A DNA stretch of 64,000 nt from Streptomyces sp. NBC_01244 (GCF_035987325.1 NZ_CP108489.1:62001-126000); one strand, 5' to 3'. Shown: positions 18,077-26,860, counted from the first letter of the stretch. The notes: a model not told the origin generated them from the sequence alone. A program made the numbers and translations.

Positions 18077-18226
18077 ATGAGCGAGCAGAAGTTCGACAAC
18101 ACCGCGGTCGTCGCGCAGGACGGCCTGGAGCTGGGCCTGCAGGAGCTCGAGGTCCTCGAGGCCCCCGGCTTCTGGGAGGGCGTGTCCATCGGCATCGCCA
18201 TCTCCACGGTGACCATCGCCACCTGA
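18077..18226 (+). CDS. Daptide-type precursor peptide A3, 49 aa
   Basis: Starts at ATG 18077 behind agaaggagaaa. The leader block is LELGLQELEVLEAPG and the core FWEGVSIGIAISTVTIAT, ending in Thr with no Cys. The core differs strongly from A1/A2: it has one Glu, two Ser and three Thr. As with the other precursors it should form a hydrophobic helix. Two-component daptides with different cores from one cluster are the expected outcome. Confidence 0.9.
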   Translation: MSEQKFDNTAVVAQDGLELGLQELEVLEAPGFWEGVSIGIAISTVTIAT

Positions 18227-18282
18227 TCCGGCCTCAGCACCCACGCAGCACACCACCACTCGACACACGAAGGAGAACAGCC

Positions 18283-18432
18283 ATGAGCGAGCAGAAGTTC
18301 GACAACACCGCGGTCGTCGCGCAGGACGGCCTGGAGCTGGGCCTGCAGGAGCTCGAGGTCCTCGAGGCCCCCGGCTTCTGGGAGGGCGTGTCCATCGGCA
18401 TCGCCATCTCCACGGTGACCATCGCCACCTGA
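18283..18432 (+). CDS. Daptide-type precursor peptide A4, identical to A3
   Basis: A second copy of the A3 gene, identical over all 150 coding bases, with its own ribosome site (cgaaggagaac) at a start of 18283. Intergenic DNA flanking the two copies differs after a few shared bases. Either the duplication is very recent or gene conversion keeps the copies equal; it may serve gene dosage of the second peptide. Confidence 0.9.
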   Translation: MSEQKFDNTAVVAQDGLELGLQELEVLEAPGFWEGVSIGIAISTVTIAT

Positions 18433-18502
18433 TCCGGCCGCGGCAGCAGCCCGTACGCAGCAACGCACGGACGTGGAGCCGCACTCCGGATCGATGCGGA
18501 CC

Positions 18503-18534
18503 GGGCCCGGCCGGGATTTTCCCGGCCGGGGCCC
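18503..18534 (+). terminator. GC-rich stem-loop after the precursor genes
   Basis: gggcccggccggg (18503-18515), loop attttt-like (attttt reads atttt), then cccggccggggccc (18521-18534) with one bulged G. It lies between precursor A4 and the exporter genes and could act as a partial terminator that gives more precursor than exporter mRNA. Confidence 0.6.
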
Positions 18535-18548
18535 GGCCCTCGGCCCCA

Positions 18549-18635
18549 CCCGAAGCACCCGAAGCACCCGAAGCACCGGAAGAGCCGGAAGAGCCGGAAC
18601 GACCGGCAGAACCGGAAGAACCGGAAGAACCACCG
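18549..18635. repeat. 9-bp tandem repeats (cgaagcacc / cggaagagc)
   Basis: Runs of gaagcaccc, gaagagccg and gaagaaccg units follow the stem-loop up to the ribosome site of the ABC ATPase gene. No ORF is plausible in them. Confidence 0.75.
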
Positions 18636-18671
18636 CACCACCCACCCCTCCCCGGAAAGGACGCGGCAGCG

Positions 18672-19478
18672 ATGAGCAGCAGCGACCCGGCCGTCTCGTT
18701 GAACGGTCTGACCAAGACGTACAAGGGCCTGCGCGCCGTCGACGCCCTGACCGTGGACATCCGTGCCGGCCGCGTCACCGGCCTGCTGGGCCGCAACGGC
18801 GCCGGCAAGACCACCACCCTGCGGATGCTGCTGGGCCTCGCCACCCCGACGGCCGGCACCGCGACCATCCTCGGCAAGCCGTACGCCGAACTCCCCGACG
18901 CGGCCCACCGCATCGGAGTCAGCATGGACGGCATGGGCGGCGTCACCGGCGCCACCGTCCGCGGCGAACTGCGCATCTGGTGCACCGTGCTGGGCCTGCC
19001 CGCCGGCCGCGCCGACCAGGTCATGGAGTACACCGGCCTCGACTACGCCGCCGACCGCCCGGTCAAGGGCTGCTCCACCGGCATGCGCCAGCGCCTGGCC
19101 CTGGCCACCGCCCTGCTCGCCGACCCGGAGATCCTCATCCTCGACGAGCCGGCCAACGGCCTCGACCCGGACGGCATCCGCTGGCTGCGCGCCACCCTGC
19201 GCACCCTGGCCCTGGGCGGCCGCACCGTCATCGTCTCCAGCCACCAGCTCGCCGAGCTCGAGCAGACCGTCGACGACGTCGTGATCATGCAGCACTCCCT
19301 GCGCTACGCCGGCACCCTCGACGACCTCACCGGCCACGGCGCGGCCCGCCTGGAGGACCGCTTCTTCGAGCTGGTCGACCCGGCCGCCACCGCCGTTCCC
19401 ACCGCCGTTTCCACGGCCGTTCCCACCGCCGGCGCCACCGGCACCCGCACCCCGGAAAGGAACTACTCCCGTGCGTAA
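18672..19478 (+). CDS. ABC transporter ATP-binding protein of the RiPP cluster
   Basis: A 268-residue ATPase with Walker A GRNGAGKTTTL, signature KGCSTGMRQRLALATALL, Walker B EILILDEPANGLDPDG and switch His SSHQLAELEQ. The final ~30 residues are a low-complexity Ala/Thr/Pro repeat (ATAVPTAVSTAVPTAG). It starts at ATG 18672 behind ggaaagg and overlaps the permease gene by eight bases. It probably powers export of, or immunity to, the hydrophobic peptides encoded just upstream. Confidence 0.92.
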   Translation: MSSSDPAVSLNGLTKTYKGLRAVDALTVDIRAGRVTGLLGRNGAGKTTTLRMLLGLATPTAGTATILGKPYAELPDAAHRIGVSMDGMGGVTGATVRGELRIWCTVLGLPAGRADQVMEYTGLDYAADRPVKGCSTGMRQRLALATALLADPEILILDEPANGLDPDGIRWLRATLRTLALGGRTVIVSSHQLAELEQTVDDVVIMQHSLRYAGTLDDLTGHGAARLEDRFFELVDPAATAVPTAVSTAVPTAGATGTRTPERNYSRA

Positions 19479-20211
19479 CCTCATCGCCGGCGAAACCCGG
19501 AAGGCCCTGACCGGCCGCGCCTGGTGGGCCCTGCCGCTCGCGGGAGCCTGGCTGTGCCTGATCACCACCTTCGGATACGTCTCCGGAGGCGAGAAGGCCA
19601 TCGCCGACGGGTCCACCTCCCTGGCCGTCGGCCAGGACGTGGCCCGTTCCTGGATGATGATGTTCCTGCTGGCGGCCGTCTTCGGCGCCGTCCACGTCAC
19701 CCGGGACTACGCCTCCGGCACCATGGTCCGCTCCGCGCTCCTGGCCGGCTCCCGCTCCCGCCTCTTCGGCGCGAAGCTCGCCGTCGCCACCGCCGCCGGA
19801 GCCGCCTTCGGCCTGATCGCCGCCGCCCTCGGCGCGGTGAGCGTCTACCTCGGCCCGCTGCCCTTCGGCCTGGAGGCCGCCGCCGACGGCGAGACCGCCC
19901 TCATCCTGGTCGGCGTGTTCGCCTGCTGCACCCTGGCCGCCCCCTGGGGCGCGCTCATCGGCTGGATCGTCCGCAACCAGACCGGCGCCGTCGCCACCCT
20001 GATCGGCCTCACGCTCCTGGTGGACCCCGGGCTGCAGCGGCTGGTCCCCGAGGTCTCCAAGTACCTGCTGACCATCGCGATGAGCTCCGTCTACCGGGAC
20101 GTGAAGCCGGACCTGCTCTCGCTGCCCTGGGCGTACGCGGTGATCGCCGCCTGGCTCGCCGCCGCCTTCGTCGCCGGCCGTCACCTGGTCCGCGCCCGCG
20201 ACATCGCATAA
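19471..20211 (+). CDS. ABC-2 permease of the RiPP cluster
   Basis: A 246-residue membrane protein starting with GTG at 19471 within the ATPase gene. About six hydrophobic segments are visible (for example WWALPLAGAWLCLITTFGYV, MMMFLLAAVFGAVHV, ATAAGAAFGLIAAALGAV, VIAAWLAAAFVAGRHL). It forms the membrane part of the peptide exporter/immunity pump with the ATPase at 18672. Confidence 0.9.
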   Translation: MRNLIAGETRKALTGRAWWALPLAGAWLCLITTFGYVSGGEKAIADGSTSLAVGQDVARSWMMMFLLAAVFGAVHVTRDYASGTMVRSALLAGSRSRLFGAKLAVATAAGAAFGLIAAALGAVSVYLGPLPFGLEAAADGETALILVGVFACCTLAAPWGALIGWIVRNQTGAVATLIGLTLLVDPGLQRLVPEVSKYLLTIAMSSVYRDVKPDLLSLPWAYAVIAAWLAAAFVAGRHLVRARDIA

Positions 20212-20305
20212 GGGCGGTGTCGTTCGCGCCGGGCCGCACCGGTCCGTCCGGCCCCGACCCACCGGACACGTCCTCACCGCCCCCTTGATCCGAGGTGCTT
20301 CCACC

Positions 20306-21949
20306 ATGTCCGCCAAAACCGCCTTCGCACCCGATCTGGAGCGGCCCCGCACCGCCGACGACGTGGCCGTGCGCGAACCGCTCACCGAAGACGCCCCCTG
20401 GGTGATCCAGCGCGGGGAGCACAAGCACTTCCGTACCGGCGAGGACCTCGCCCGTCTGGTCCGCCTCCTCGACGGAAGCCGCGACCACGACCAGCTCGCC
20501 GCCGAACTCGGCTCCCCCTGGACCACCGGCCACATCGGCCGCGCGGTCCGCAGCCTCGCCGACTCCGACCTCCTGGAAGACGGCCGGCCGGTCAAGAAGC
20601 CGGCCAGGGTCCGCTTCGCGGGCCCGCTGACCATCCAGTTCACCCTGGTCAAGCCCGAGCGGATGCTGCGCCGCCTCGCCCCGCTGGTCCGCCCGCTCGG
20701 CCACCGCGCCGTCCTCGGCGCGGCCGCGGCCGTCGTCCTCCTGGGCGTCCTGGCCCTCGCCGCCAGCGGGGCCACCCTCGGCGAGGCGCTCTCCCGCCCG
20801 ATGCCCCTGTGGGCGTACGCCTGCGTGATGCTCGGCGTGGTCGCCACCACCGCCGTCCACGAGATGGCCCACGGAGCGGTCCTCACCCATCACGGCGGCA
20901 CACCCAGCCGGATGGGCTTCATGCTCTTCTACATGTCGCCGGCGTTCTTCTGCGACGTCTCCGACGGCTGGCGGCTGCCCAGCGCCCGCCAGCGCGTCCA
21001 GGTCGCCCTCGCCGGCATCGCCATCCAGGCCGTCGCCGCCGGGACCGCCGCCCTCGCGGCCCTCGCCGTCCCCGCCGGACCGGCCCGCGAGACCCTGCTG
21101 CTGGTGGCCCTCGTCAACTACATGGTCTGCGTGGTGAACCTCCTCCCGCTGGTCAAGCTCGACGGCTACCTCGCCCTCATGAGTCACCTGGACATCTCCC
21201 ACCTGCGGGAGAAGGCCATGACCGACGCCCGCCGGGCCATCGCCCGGATCGTCTTCGGGGGCCGCGGCTACCAGCGCGAACTGCCCGGCCGCGGCTGGTC
21301 CGTCCCGTACGGCATCGCCTGCCTGCTCTTCCCGCTGTACCTGGTCTCCAGCGCCCTGACCCTCTGGTCCGGGATCCTGCAGCGCCTCGGCATCGCCGGC
21401 TCCTGCATGATGGTCTGCGCGCTGGGCTACCTGCTGTGGCGCCTCGGCAAGGGCGCCGCCACCCTGGTCCGCGAAGCCGTCCAGGCAGGCGCCCGCCCCG
21501 CCCGCATCGCCGCCGCGGGAGTGCTCGCCACCGCCGGACTGGCCCTGGCCGCCACCCTCGTACAGATCCCCGCCACCGTCTCGGCCGGCTACACCACCGA
21601 ACCGGACGGCAGCCTCAGCCTCCTCGTCCCCCGGGGCGGCGGCGGCTTCGACCTCACCGAGGGCACCACGGTCACCCTGCGCCGCTCCGGTCTCTTCTCC
21701 CGGCCGCAGACGGGCACCGCCACCCTCGGCGAGCCCACCGGCCACGACGTCCTCGCCCCGGTCACCGCCATGCTCCCCGTCGCCAGTGACCGCCCCTGGC
21801 TGGAGATGAAGGCGTACCCGCTGCACCGCGTCACCGCCACCCCCGCGCCGGACGGCACGGACCGCACCGGCGTCGCCGAGGTCCAGGCGGGCCACCACCC
21901 GCTCTGGAAGTGGTTCGCCGTCTCCTACCTCGGCCCGCTGCTCCCCTGA
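20306..21949 (+). CDS. M50-type membrane metalloprotease of the RiPP cluster
   Basis: A 547-residue membrane protein. A zinc-protease motif HEMAH lies at residues 185-189 in a hydrophobic segment, and the second M50 signature LVKLDGYLAL gives Asp286. Several further transmembrane helices follow, then a C-terminal ~100-residue extracytoplasmic domain with beta-strand pattern (TATLGEPTGHDVLAPV...). The N-terminal ~100 residues (WVIQRGEHKHFRTGEDLARLV) look like the PqqD-like/peptide-binding domain seen in RiPP-linked proteases. I chose ATG 20306; an in-frame TTG at 20285 is less likely. It is the best candidate for removal of the leader after the APG block. Confidence 0.88.
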   Translation: MSAKTAFAPDLERPRTADDVAVREPLTEDAPWVIQRGEHKHFRTGEDLARLVRLLDGSRDHDQLAAELGSPWTTGHIGRAVRSLADSDLLEDGRPVKKPARVRFAGPLTIQFTLVKPERMLRRLAPLVRPLGHRAVLGAAAAVVLLGVLALAASGATLGEALSRPMPLWAYACVMLGVVATTAVHEMAHGAVLTHHGGTPSRMGFMLFYMSPAFFCDVSDGWRLPSARQRVQVALAGIAIQAVAAGTAALAALAVPAGPARETLLLVALVNYMVCVVNLLPLVKLDGYLALMSHLDISHLREKAMTDARRAIARIVFGGRGYQRELPGRGWSVPYGIACLLFPLYLVSSALTLWSGILQRLGIAGSCMMVCALGYLLWRLGKGAATLVREAVQAGARPARIAAAGVLATAGLALAATLVQIPATVSAGYTTEPDGSLSLLVPRGGGGFDLTEGTTVTLRRSGLFSRPQTGTATLGEPTGHDVLAPVTAMLPVASDRPWLEMKAYPLHRVTATPAPDGTDRTGVAEVQAGHHPLWKWFAVSYLGPLLP

Positions 21950-21981
21950 CTTCTCCCGTACGCCGCCCACGGAGGCCCGCC

Positions 21982-24462
21982 ATGTCCCTGCGACACGTTG
22001 CCCACTGCCCGCCCGGCACCCCCTTCTACGACCGTCCGGCCGCGATCACCGGCGCCGACGCCTTCCCGGCGGCCACCGCCGACGCCCCCGCCGGGTGGAC
22101 CCGTGAGCCGATGGGGGAGTGGACCGTCCTGACCCCGCCGGGACTCGAACTCCCCGGCCAGGGCTGGAAGATCCACGTCTCGGCGACCGAGCGCACGGCC
22201 CCCGAGGTCCTCGACATCGTGAGCGCGTACTGCACCTCCCGCTCCCTGCTCTTCAAGTTCCTCACCAGCCCCTCCATGCTGATGCTGCGCAACAGCAAGT
22301 ACGGGGACCGGGGCAGCAGCGGCAAGTTCATCACCCTCTACCCCCGCGACGAGGCGGAGCTGGAGACCGTACTGACCGAGCTCGACGCCCTCCTCGAAGG
22401 CCGCCCGGGACCGGCCGTCCTCAGCGACCTGCGCTGGGGCGCGGGCCCCCTGTACCTGCGCTACGGAGGCTTCAAGCTGAAGCTGGGCCCCGGACCGAAC
22501 GGCGCCCCCGTGCCCTGCATCGAGGACCCCGAAGGCAACCTCGTCCCCGACGTGCGCGGCCCCTCCTTCCGCCCGCCGGCCTGGCTGGAACTGCCGCCGT
22601 GCGTGGTGCGGGCGCTGGCCGAACGGAGCCGGGGCGGCTCCCTCGGGGACTTCCCCTTCAAGATCACCCAGGCCCTGCACTTCTCCAACGGCGGCGGCGT
22701 CTACCGCGCCACCGACACCCGGGACGGACACGAGGTCCTGGTCAAGGAGGGCCGCCCGCACGCCGGCCTCGACGACGCCGGAGCCGACGCCGTGGAGCGG
22801 CTGCGCCGCGAGCACGACGCGCTGGCCGCCCTCGACGGACTGCCCTGGTTCCCGAGAGTCCTGGACTGGCGCCGCGGCGCCGAACACTGGTTCCTGACGC
22901 GGGAGTTCGTCGACGGCAACGCCCTGACCAAGGAGACCGCCGAGCGCAACCCGATGCTCCACCCGGTCACCGCCCGGGACACCGCCATGCCCGTGGCCGA
23001 GTACACCGCCTGGGCCCTGGACGTCCTCGACCGCATCGAGGCCGCCGTCACCGCCATGCACGAACGCGGCCTGGTCTTCGGCGACCTGCACCCCAACAAC
23101 GTCCTGATCCGCCCCGACGGCACCGTCGCCTTCATCGACCTGGAGACCACCCTCCCCATCGAGGGCCACACCGGCCAGGCCATCGGAGCCCCCGGATTCT
23201 GCGCCCCCGCCGGCACCACCGGCACCGCCGTCGACCGCTACGCCCTGGGCTGCCTGCGGCTGAGCCTGTTCCTGCCGCTGACCCCGGTGATGTCCTTCAC
23301 CCGCCACCGCTCCGAGGACCTCCTCGCGCAGATCGCCGCCTTCTTCCCGGTACCCGAGGGGTACGCCGACCGGGTCCGCGCCGACCTCGGACACGCCCCG
23401 GCGCCCGCCGGCGGCCCGCTGGCCACCCCCGAGCGCATCGCCACCGGCATCCTGACCTGCGCCACCCCCGAGCGCGAAGACCGCCTCTTCCCCGGCGACG
23501 CCGACCAGTTCCTGCACGGCGACGGTGGCCTCAACATCGCCAACGGAGCCGCCGGGGTCCTGTGGGCCCTGCGCGGCGCCGGTATCACCGTCCCCGAGGC
23601 CCACCTCGACTGGCTGGCGGACGCCGCCCGCGCCGTCACCACCCCGCGGCCGGGCCTCTACGACGGACTGGCCGGCATCGCCTGCGTCCTGCACGACTTC
23701 GGGCGCACCGACGCGGCCGCCGCCCTCCTCGACCGGGCGCACGGCCTGCTGCCCACCGCCACCCTGCGCGACGGCAGCCCCGACCGCAGCCTCTCCGGCG
23801 GCATCGCGGGCCTGGGCCTGGCCCTGCTGCACCTCGGCGAGGACGCGGCGGCCCGCGAACTCGCCGCCGCCCTCGTCAACAGCCCCACCCTGGAGGAACG
23901 CCCCGGCCTGCTCCGCGGAGCCAGCGGCGAGGCCCTCTTCCTGCTCGCCGCCGGCCGTGACGACGCCGCCCGCGTGGCCCTCGTACACGACCTCGAACTG
24001 TCCCGGCAGCCGCTGCCCACCCCCTGGCACCGGGTCCAGCTCGCCCACGGCGGAGCCGGGCAGGCCATCGCCGTCCACCACTACCTCGCCGCGCACCGGG
24101 ACCCGTACCTGACGGCCGTCCACGACGCGCTGCTCACCGACCTCACGTCCCAGTTCCACCCGGCCTGCGGCCTGTTCACCGGCCGGGCCGGCGCGCTCGC
24201 CGCGCTGACCTGCACGGACGACGGCTCGGCGGCCACCGCCCGGGCTCTGGCCGAACTCCGCTCCGGCCTGGAACCGTTCGCGGTGGCCCACGAGAACGAC
24301 CCGGACGCCACCGGCTTCCTCGGCGACCACCTGCTGCGCCTGTCCACGGACCTGGCCACCGGCTCCGCAGGTGTCCTGGCGGCGCTGACCGCGCCCCGCA
24401 CGGCCGTCCTGCCCTATCTGCCCGCCCCGGTCCCGGCGGCGCCCGTCCCGGCCGCCCGCTGA
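21982..24462 (+). CDS. lanKC: LanKC-type class III lanthipeptide synthetase
   Basis: An 826-residue three-part enzyme. Residues ~1-200 are the phospho-Ser/Thr lyase part (SLLFKFLTSPSMLMLRNSKYG, GSSGKFITLYP). Residues ~220-480 are a protein kinase with catalytic loop VFGDLHPNNVLI (Asp near 366) and metal loop FIDLET. Residues ~500-815 are a LanC-like barrel. The LanC zinc ligands appear lost: the Cys-His pair region reads CGLFTGRAGAL and the earlier Cys region LAHGGAGQAI. Since no precursor in the cluster has Cys, it should act as a dehydratase only. It starts at ATG 21982 behind GGAGG. Confidence 0.88.
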   Translation: MSLRHVAHCPPGTPFYDRPAAITGADAFPAATADAPAGWTREPMGEWTVLTPPGLELPGQGWKIHVSATERTAPEVLDIVSAYCTSRSLLFKFLTSPSMLMLRNSKYGDRGSSGKFITLYPRDEAELETVLTELDALLEGRPGPAVLSDLRWGAGPLYLRYGGFKLKLGPGPNGAPVPCIEDPEGNLVPDVRGPSFRPPAWLELPPCVVRALAERSRGGSLGDFPFKITQALHFSNGGGVYRATDTRDGHEVLVKEGRPHAGLDDAGADAVERLRREHDALAALDGLPWFPRVLDWRRGAEHWFLTREFVDGNALTKETAERNPMLHPVTARDTAMPVAEYTAWALDVLDRIEAAVTAMHERGLVFGDLHPNNVLIRPDGTVAFIDLETTLPIEGHTGQAIGAPGFCAPAGTTGTAVDRYALGCLRLSLFLPLTPVMSFTRHRSEDLLAQIAAFFPVPEGYADRVRADLGHAPAPAGGPLATPERIATGILTCATPEREDRLFPGDADQFLHGDGGLNIANGAAGVLWALRGAGITVPEAHLDWLADAARAVTTPRPGLYDGLAGIACVLHDFGRTDAAAALLDRAHGLLPTATLRDGSPDRSLSGGIAGLGLALLHLGEDAAARELAAALVNSPTLEERPGLLRGASGEALFLLAAGRDDAARVALVHDLELSRQPLPTPWHRVQLAHGGAGQAIAVHHYLAAHRDPYLTAVHDALLTDLTSQFHPACGLFTGRAGALAALTCTDDGSAATARALAELRSGLEPFAVAHENDPDATGFLGDHLLRLSTDLATGSAGVLAALTAPRTAVLPYLPAPVPAAPVPAAR

Positions 24463-24493
24463 AGCCCACCCCCGGCACGTTACGGAGCCCCGT

Positions 24494-24742
24494 ATGCCCA
24501 CCCACCTGACGGTCAGCATCAGCATGACCGAGGATGCCCCCTCCTCGGCGGCCCCCGAGACCACGGCCGTACGCCTCGTGTCCTGCCTCCCCGCGTCGTG
24601 GACGGTGGTCCCCCTCTCGATGACCACCCGCTCCGCGACCCTGTCCCTGACCGCCCCGGACGACACCCGGGCCACGGCCGTCCTCGAAACCCTGGACACC
24701 GCGCTGTCGGCCCCGGCCTTCACCGGCTGGATCCGCGGCTGA
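24494..24742 (+). CDS. Small hypothetical protein, 82 aa, last gene of the RiPP operon
   Basis: Starts at ATG 24494 behind acggagc, 31 bp after the LanKC gene. It is rich in Ser, Thr and Ala, has one Cys (RLVSCLPASW), no signal peptide and no membrane helix. The C-terminal ATAVLETLDTALSAPAFTGW is amphipathic. No family is recognised. Its place before a strong terminator suggests a role in the RiPP pathway, for example a partner of LanKC. Confidence 0.65.
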   Translation: MPTHLTVSISMTEDAPSSAAPETTAVRLVSCLPASWTVVPLSMTTRSATLSLTAPDDTRATAVLETLDTALSAPAFTGWIRG

Positions 24743-24764
24743 CCCGCCGTCACCCCCCCCCGAC

Positions 24765-24805
24765 CACCCGCAGGCCGCTCTTCCCCCACAAGCGGCCTGC
24801 GGGTG
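24765..24805. terminator. Strong terminator ending the RiPP operon
   Basis: A 15-bp perfect stem (cacccgcaggccgct, 24765-24779, with its complement at 24791-24805), 11-nt loop, followed by cgttt. It lies between convergent genes and may serve both strands. Confidence 0.9.
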
Positions 24806-24825
24806 CGTTTCGCCGCCCGGCCCGG

Positions 24826-26712
24826 TCAGGCCTTCGGCGGTACGAGCATCCGCTCGGTGCCGAGACGGTTCGTGCGGGTGTTCTCGTACAGGCCGGTCTC
24901 GCCGTCGCTCCAGCGGACGACGAGGTCGTCGGCGGGAGCGTCACCGGTGTACCGGCCGGCGGTCATGAGGACGCTGTGGGGCCAGGTGCGGTTCGGGCCG
25001 CGAACGGGGCGTTCGGGGCCGAGACCGCGGGTGGAGATGCCCGGGTGGTTGCCGAGCGCGCCGTTGGACCAGCGGACCACGAGGTCCCACTTCCGGTTCC
25101 CGGAGAACTGCCCGGCGGCGAGCAGGGCGGCGCCCTTCCAGGCGGGGTTCGGGGCCTTGAGCCGGTGCTCCCGGCCGAAGGTGCCCGCGCCCACGGCGGT
25201 GTGGAGGGTGAGTTCGCCGTCGGACCAGCGGACCACGAGGTCGGTGACGTAGGTGGAGGCGTTGAAGCGTCCGGCGGCGATCTGGGTGGCGTGCCTCCAG
25301 ACGGAACCGGCGGGGGCCATCTCTGTGCCGCGGCCCAGGCCGTGGGAGCCGACATCGGCGTGCAGGGTCATCCGGCCGTCGGACCGGCGGACCAGGAGGT
25401 CGAACTGGTCCGAGCCGGTGAAGTCGCCCGCGGTGACGGCGGCGGCCGCCTTCCAGCCCGCGTTCGGTGCCATGAGCCGGCGCTCCGACAGGAAACCGCC
25501 CCGGCCGTCACCCGGGAAGAGGGTCACCTCGCCGTCCGTCCACACCACGAGCAGACCGCTGCGGCCGCTGCCGGTGAAGTCGCCGGAGGCCATGGCCCTG
25601 GCATGGGTCCACAGCTCACCGGAACCGGGCAGCGGGAGGCCGGCCGCGGAACCCGGGTAGGGCGGCCGGGAGAGGGAGCCGGGGGCGCGACCGGAGTCGG
25701 CGTCCTCGTACAGCTCCCGGGCCTCCTTGCCGTACACCGGCGCGTAGGTCACCCAGGAGTCGTTGCCGCCGCCGTGGTGGCCGCCGGTGTTGCCGATGAC
25801 CTTGCCGGTGCGGCGCGCGGCGTCGTAGTCCTTGATCCAGGGGCCTCCGGACACCCCGCCGTAGAAGCCCTTGCACACCATCCGCAGCTGCCGGAAGCCC
25901 CGCAGCCGCGTGGTGGGCACATCGCACCGGACGGCCTCGTGGCCCTTGTTCACGCGGGAGGCGGACGGATAGCCGACGACGGTCACCCTGTGCTCGTACG
26001 TGCCGACCGGCGTGAAGGTCAGCGCCCCGGTGACCTTCTCGACCCGTCCCCTCGCGTTCGGCTCGACCAGGACGAAGGCGAAGTCCAGGTCGGACACGGC
26101 GGCCCTGCCGTGCACCCGGTACCGGGGATCGGTGTAGACGCCGCCCTTGGCCCTGACCGGGAAGATGCCGAACGGCTGGGCGGCGGCGGTCTTCCCGTGG
26201 CGGTAGCGCGGCACGAAGACGGCGCGGTTCGCCGGCTGTCGCATGCCGACGGCGCAGTGCCCCGCCGTGAGCACCATGCTCTTGCCCGCGCTGCGCACGA
26301 CGCTGCCGGTGCAGGAGGTGTCCGCCGTGCCGATCCCGGCCTGCCGGTAGAAGAAGGTCCCCACCATCGGCATGCCGCCGAAGTGGACTCCGGTCGGAGT
26401 GCCGGAGGGCGCGCGGGCGCCGGCCGCGGCCCGGCTCCGGGCGGCGTCGGCGGGCACGGCCGCGGCCATGCGCTCGGCCGTCCAGTACGCCTCCGCGGAG
26501 CGGAGCCCGCCGGAGGGCGCGGGCGGGGCGGTCGCGGAGGGCGCGAGCCCGGCGCCCGGTAGGGCCGCCAGGACGCAGGCGGCGGAGACGACGGAGACGG
26601 TGAACCATCCGGATCCCAAAGAACCTGCCCGCCTTCCGCGTGAGGTGACCCCGTCCGAGTGCCGAGTGCCGAGCCGGCCGGCAAGACCGTCGACGGACAA
26701 GAAAGAGATCAC
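24826..26712 (-). CDS. Secreted trypsin-like serine protease with repeated beta-propeller-like C-terminus
   Basis: The start is uncertain; I give the in-frame GTG at 26712, giving 628 residues, with a signal-like helix (WFTVSVVSAACVLAALPGAG). The catalytic triad of a chymotrypsin-fold protease is visible: His in VLTAGHCAVG, Asp in AVSDLDFAFVLV, Ser in YGGVSGGPWIKD. The C-terminal ~230 residues contain five repeats around AAGRF..SxxxDLVVRWSDGELTLH, resembling FG-GAP/VCBS-like propeller blades. It should act outside the cell. It is transcribed toward the RiPP cluster but looks unrelated to it. Confidence 0.85.
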   Translation of the reverse strand: MISFLSVDGLAGRLGTRHSDGVTSRGRRAGSLGSGWFTVSVVSAACVLAALPGAGLAPSATAPPAPSGGLRSAEAYWTAERMAAAVPADAARSRAAAGARAPSGTPTGVHFGGMPMVGTFFYRQAGIGTADTSCTGSVVRSAGKSMVLTAGHCAVGMRQPANRAVFVPRYRHGKTAAAQPFGIFPVRAKGGVYTDPRYRVHGRAAVSDLDFAFVLVEPNARGRVEKVTGALTFTPVGTYEHRVTVVGYPSASRVNKGHEAVRCDVPTTRLRGFRQLRMVCKGFYGGVSGGPWIKDYDAARRTGKVIGNTGGHHGGGNDSWVTYAPVYGKEARELYEDADSGRAPGSLSRPPYPGSAAGLPLPGSGELWTHARAMASGDFTGSGRSGLLVVWTDGEVTLFPGDGRGGFLSERRLMAPNAGWKAAAAVTAGDFTGSDQFDLLVRRSDGRMTLHADVGSHGLGRGTEMAPAGSVWRHATQIAAGRFNASTYVTDLVVRWSDGELTLHTAVGAGTFGREHRLKAPNPAWKGAALLAAGQFSGNRKWDLVVRWSNGALGNHPGISTRGLGPERPVRGPNRTWPHSVLMTAGRYTGDAPADDLVVRWSDGETGLYENTRTNRLGTERMLVPPKA

Positions 26713-26860
26713 ACGAGCACGCCGGGGACGTGGACGGGCGCGTTCGCCGCGCTGGCGCTGCTCCGGATGCCCTGGCGGGAAGCACCCTGGACGACGGGGC
26801 GGGACCGGCGTCCTTGAATGGGGTGGTGCGGGGGCGGCGGGGCCCCGACACTGACCCCTT

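Larger units (their letters stand above)
18077..18432 (+). repeat. Tandem duplication of a 150-bp precursor gene
   Basis: The DNA 18077-18226 is repeated base for base at 18283-18432 with a period of 206 bp. Spacer sequences between and after the copies are not the same, so the identity stops near the coding ends. Confidence 0.9.

Noticed and set aside
21982..24462. Ordinary lanthipeptide cluster with lanthionine rings
   Set aside because: None of the four precursor peptides contains Cys.
21925..24789. 954-codon open frame on the minus strand opposite LanKC
   Set aside because: It is the mirror of a GC-rich coding strand; the Gly/Val/Ala-rich product has no domain, while the plus-strand LanKC shows clear motifs.
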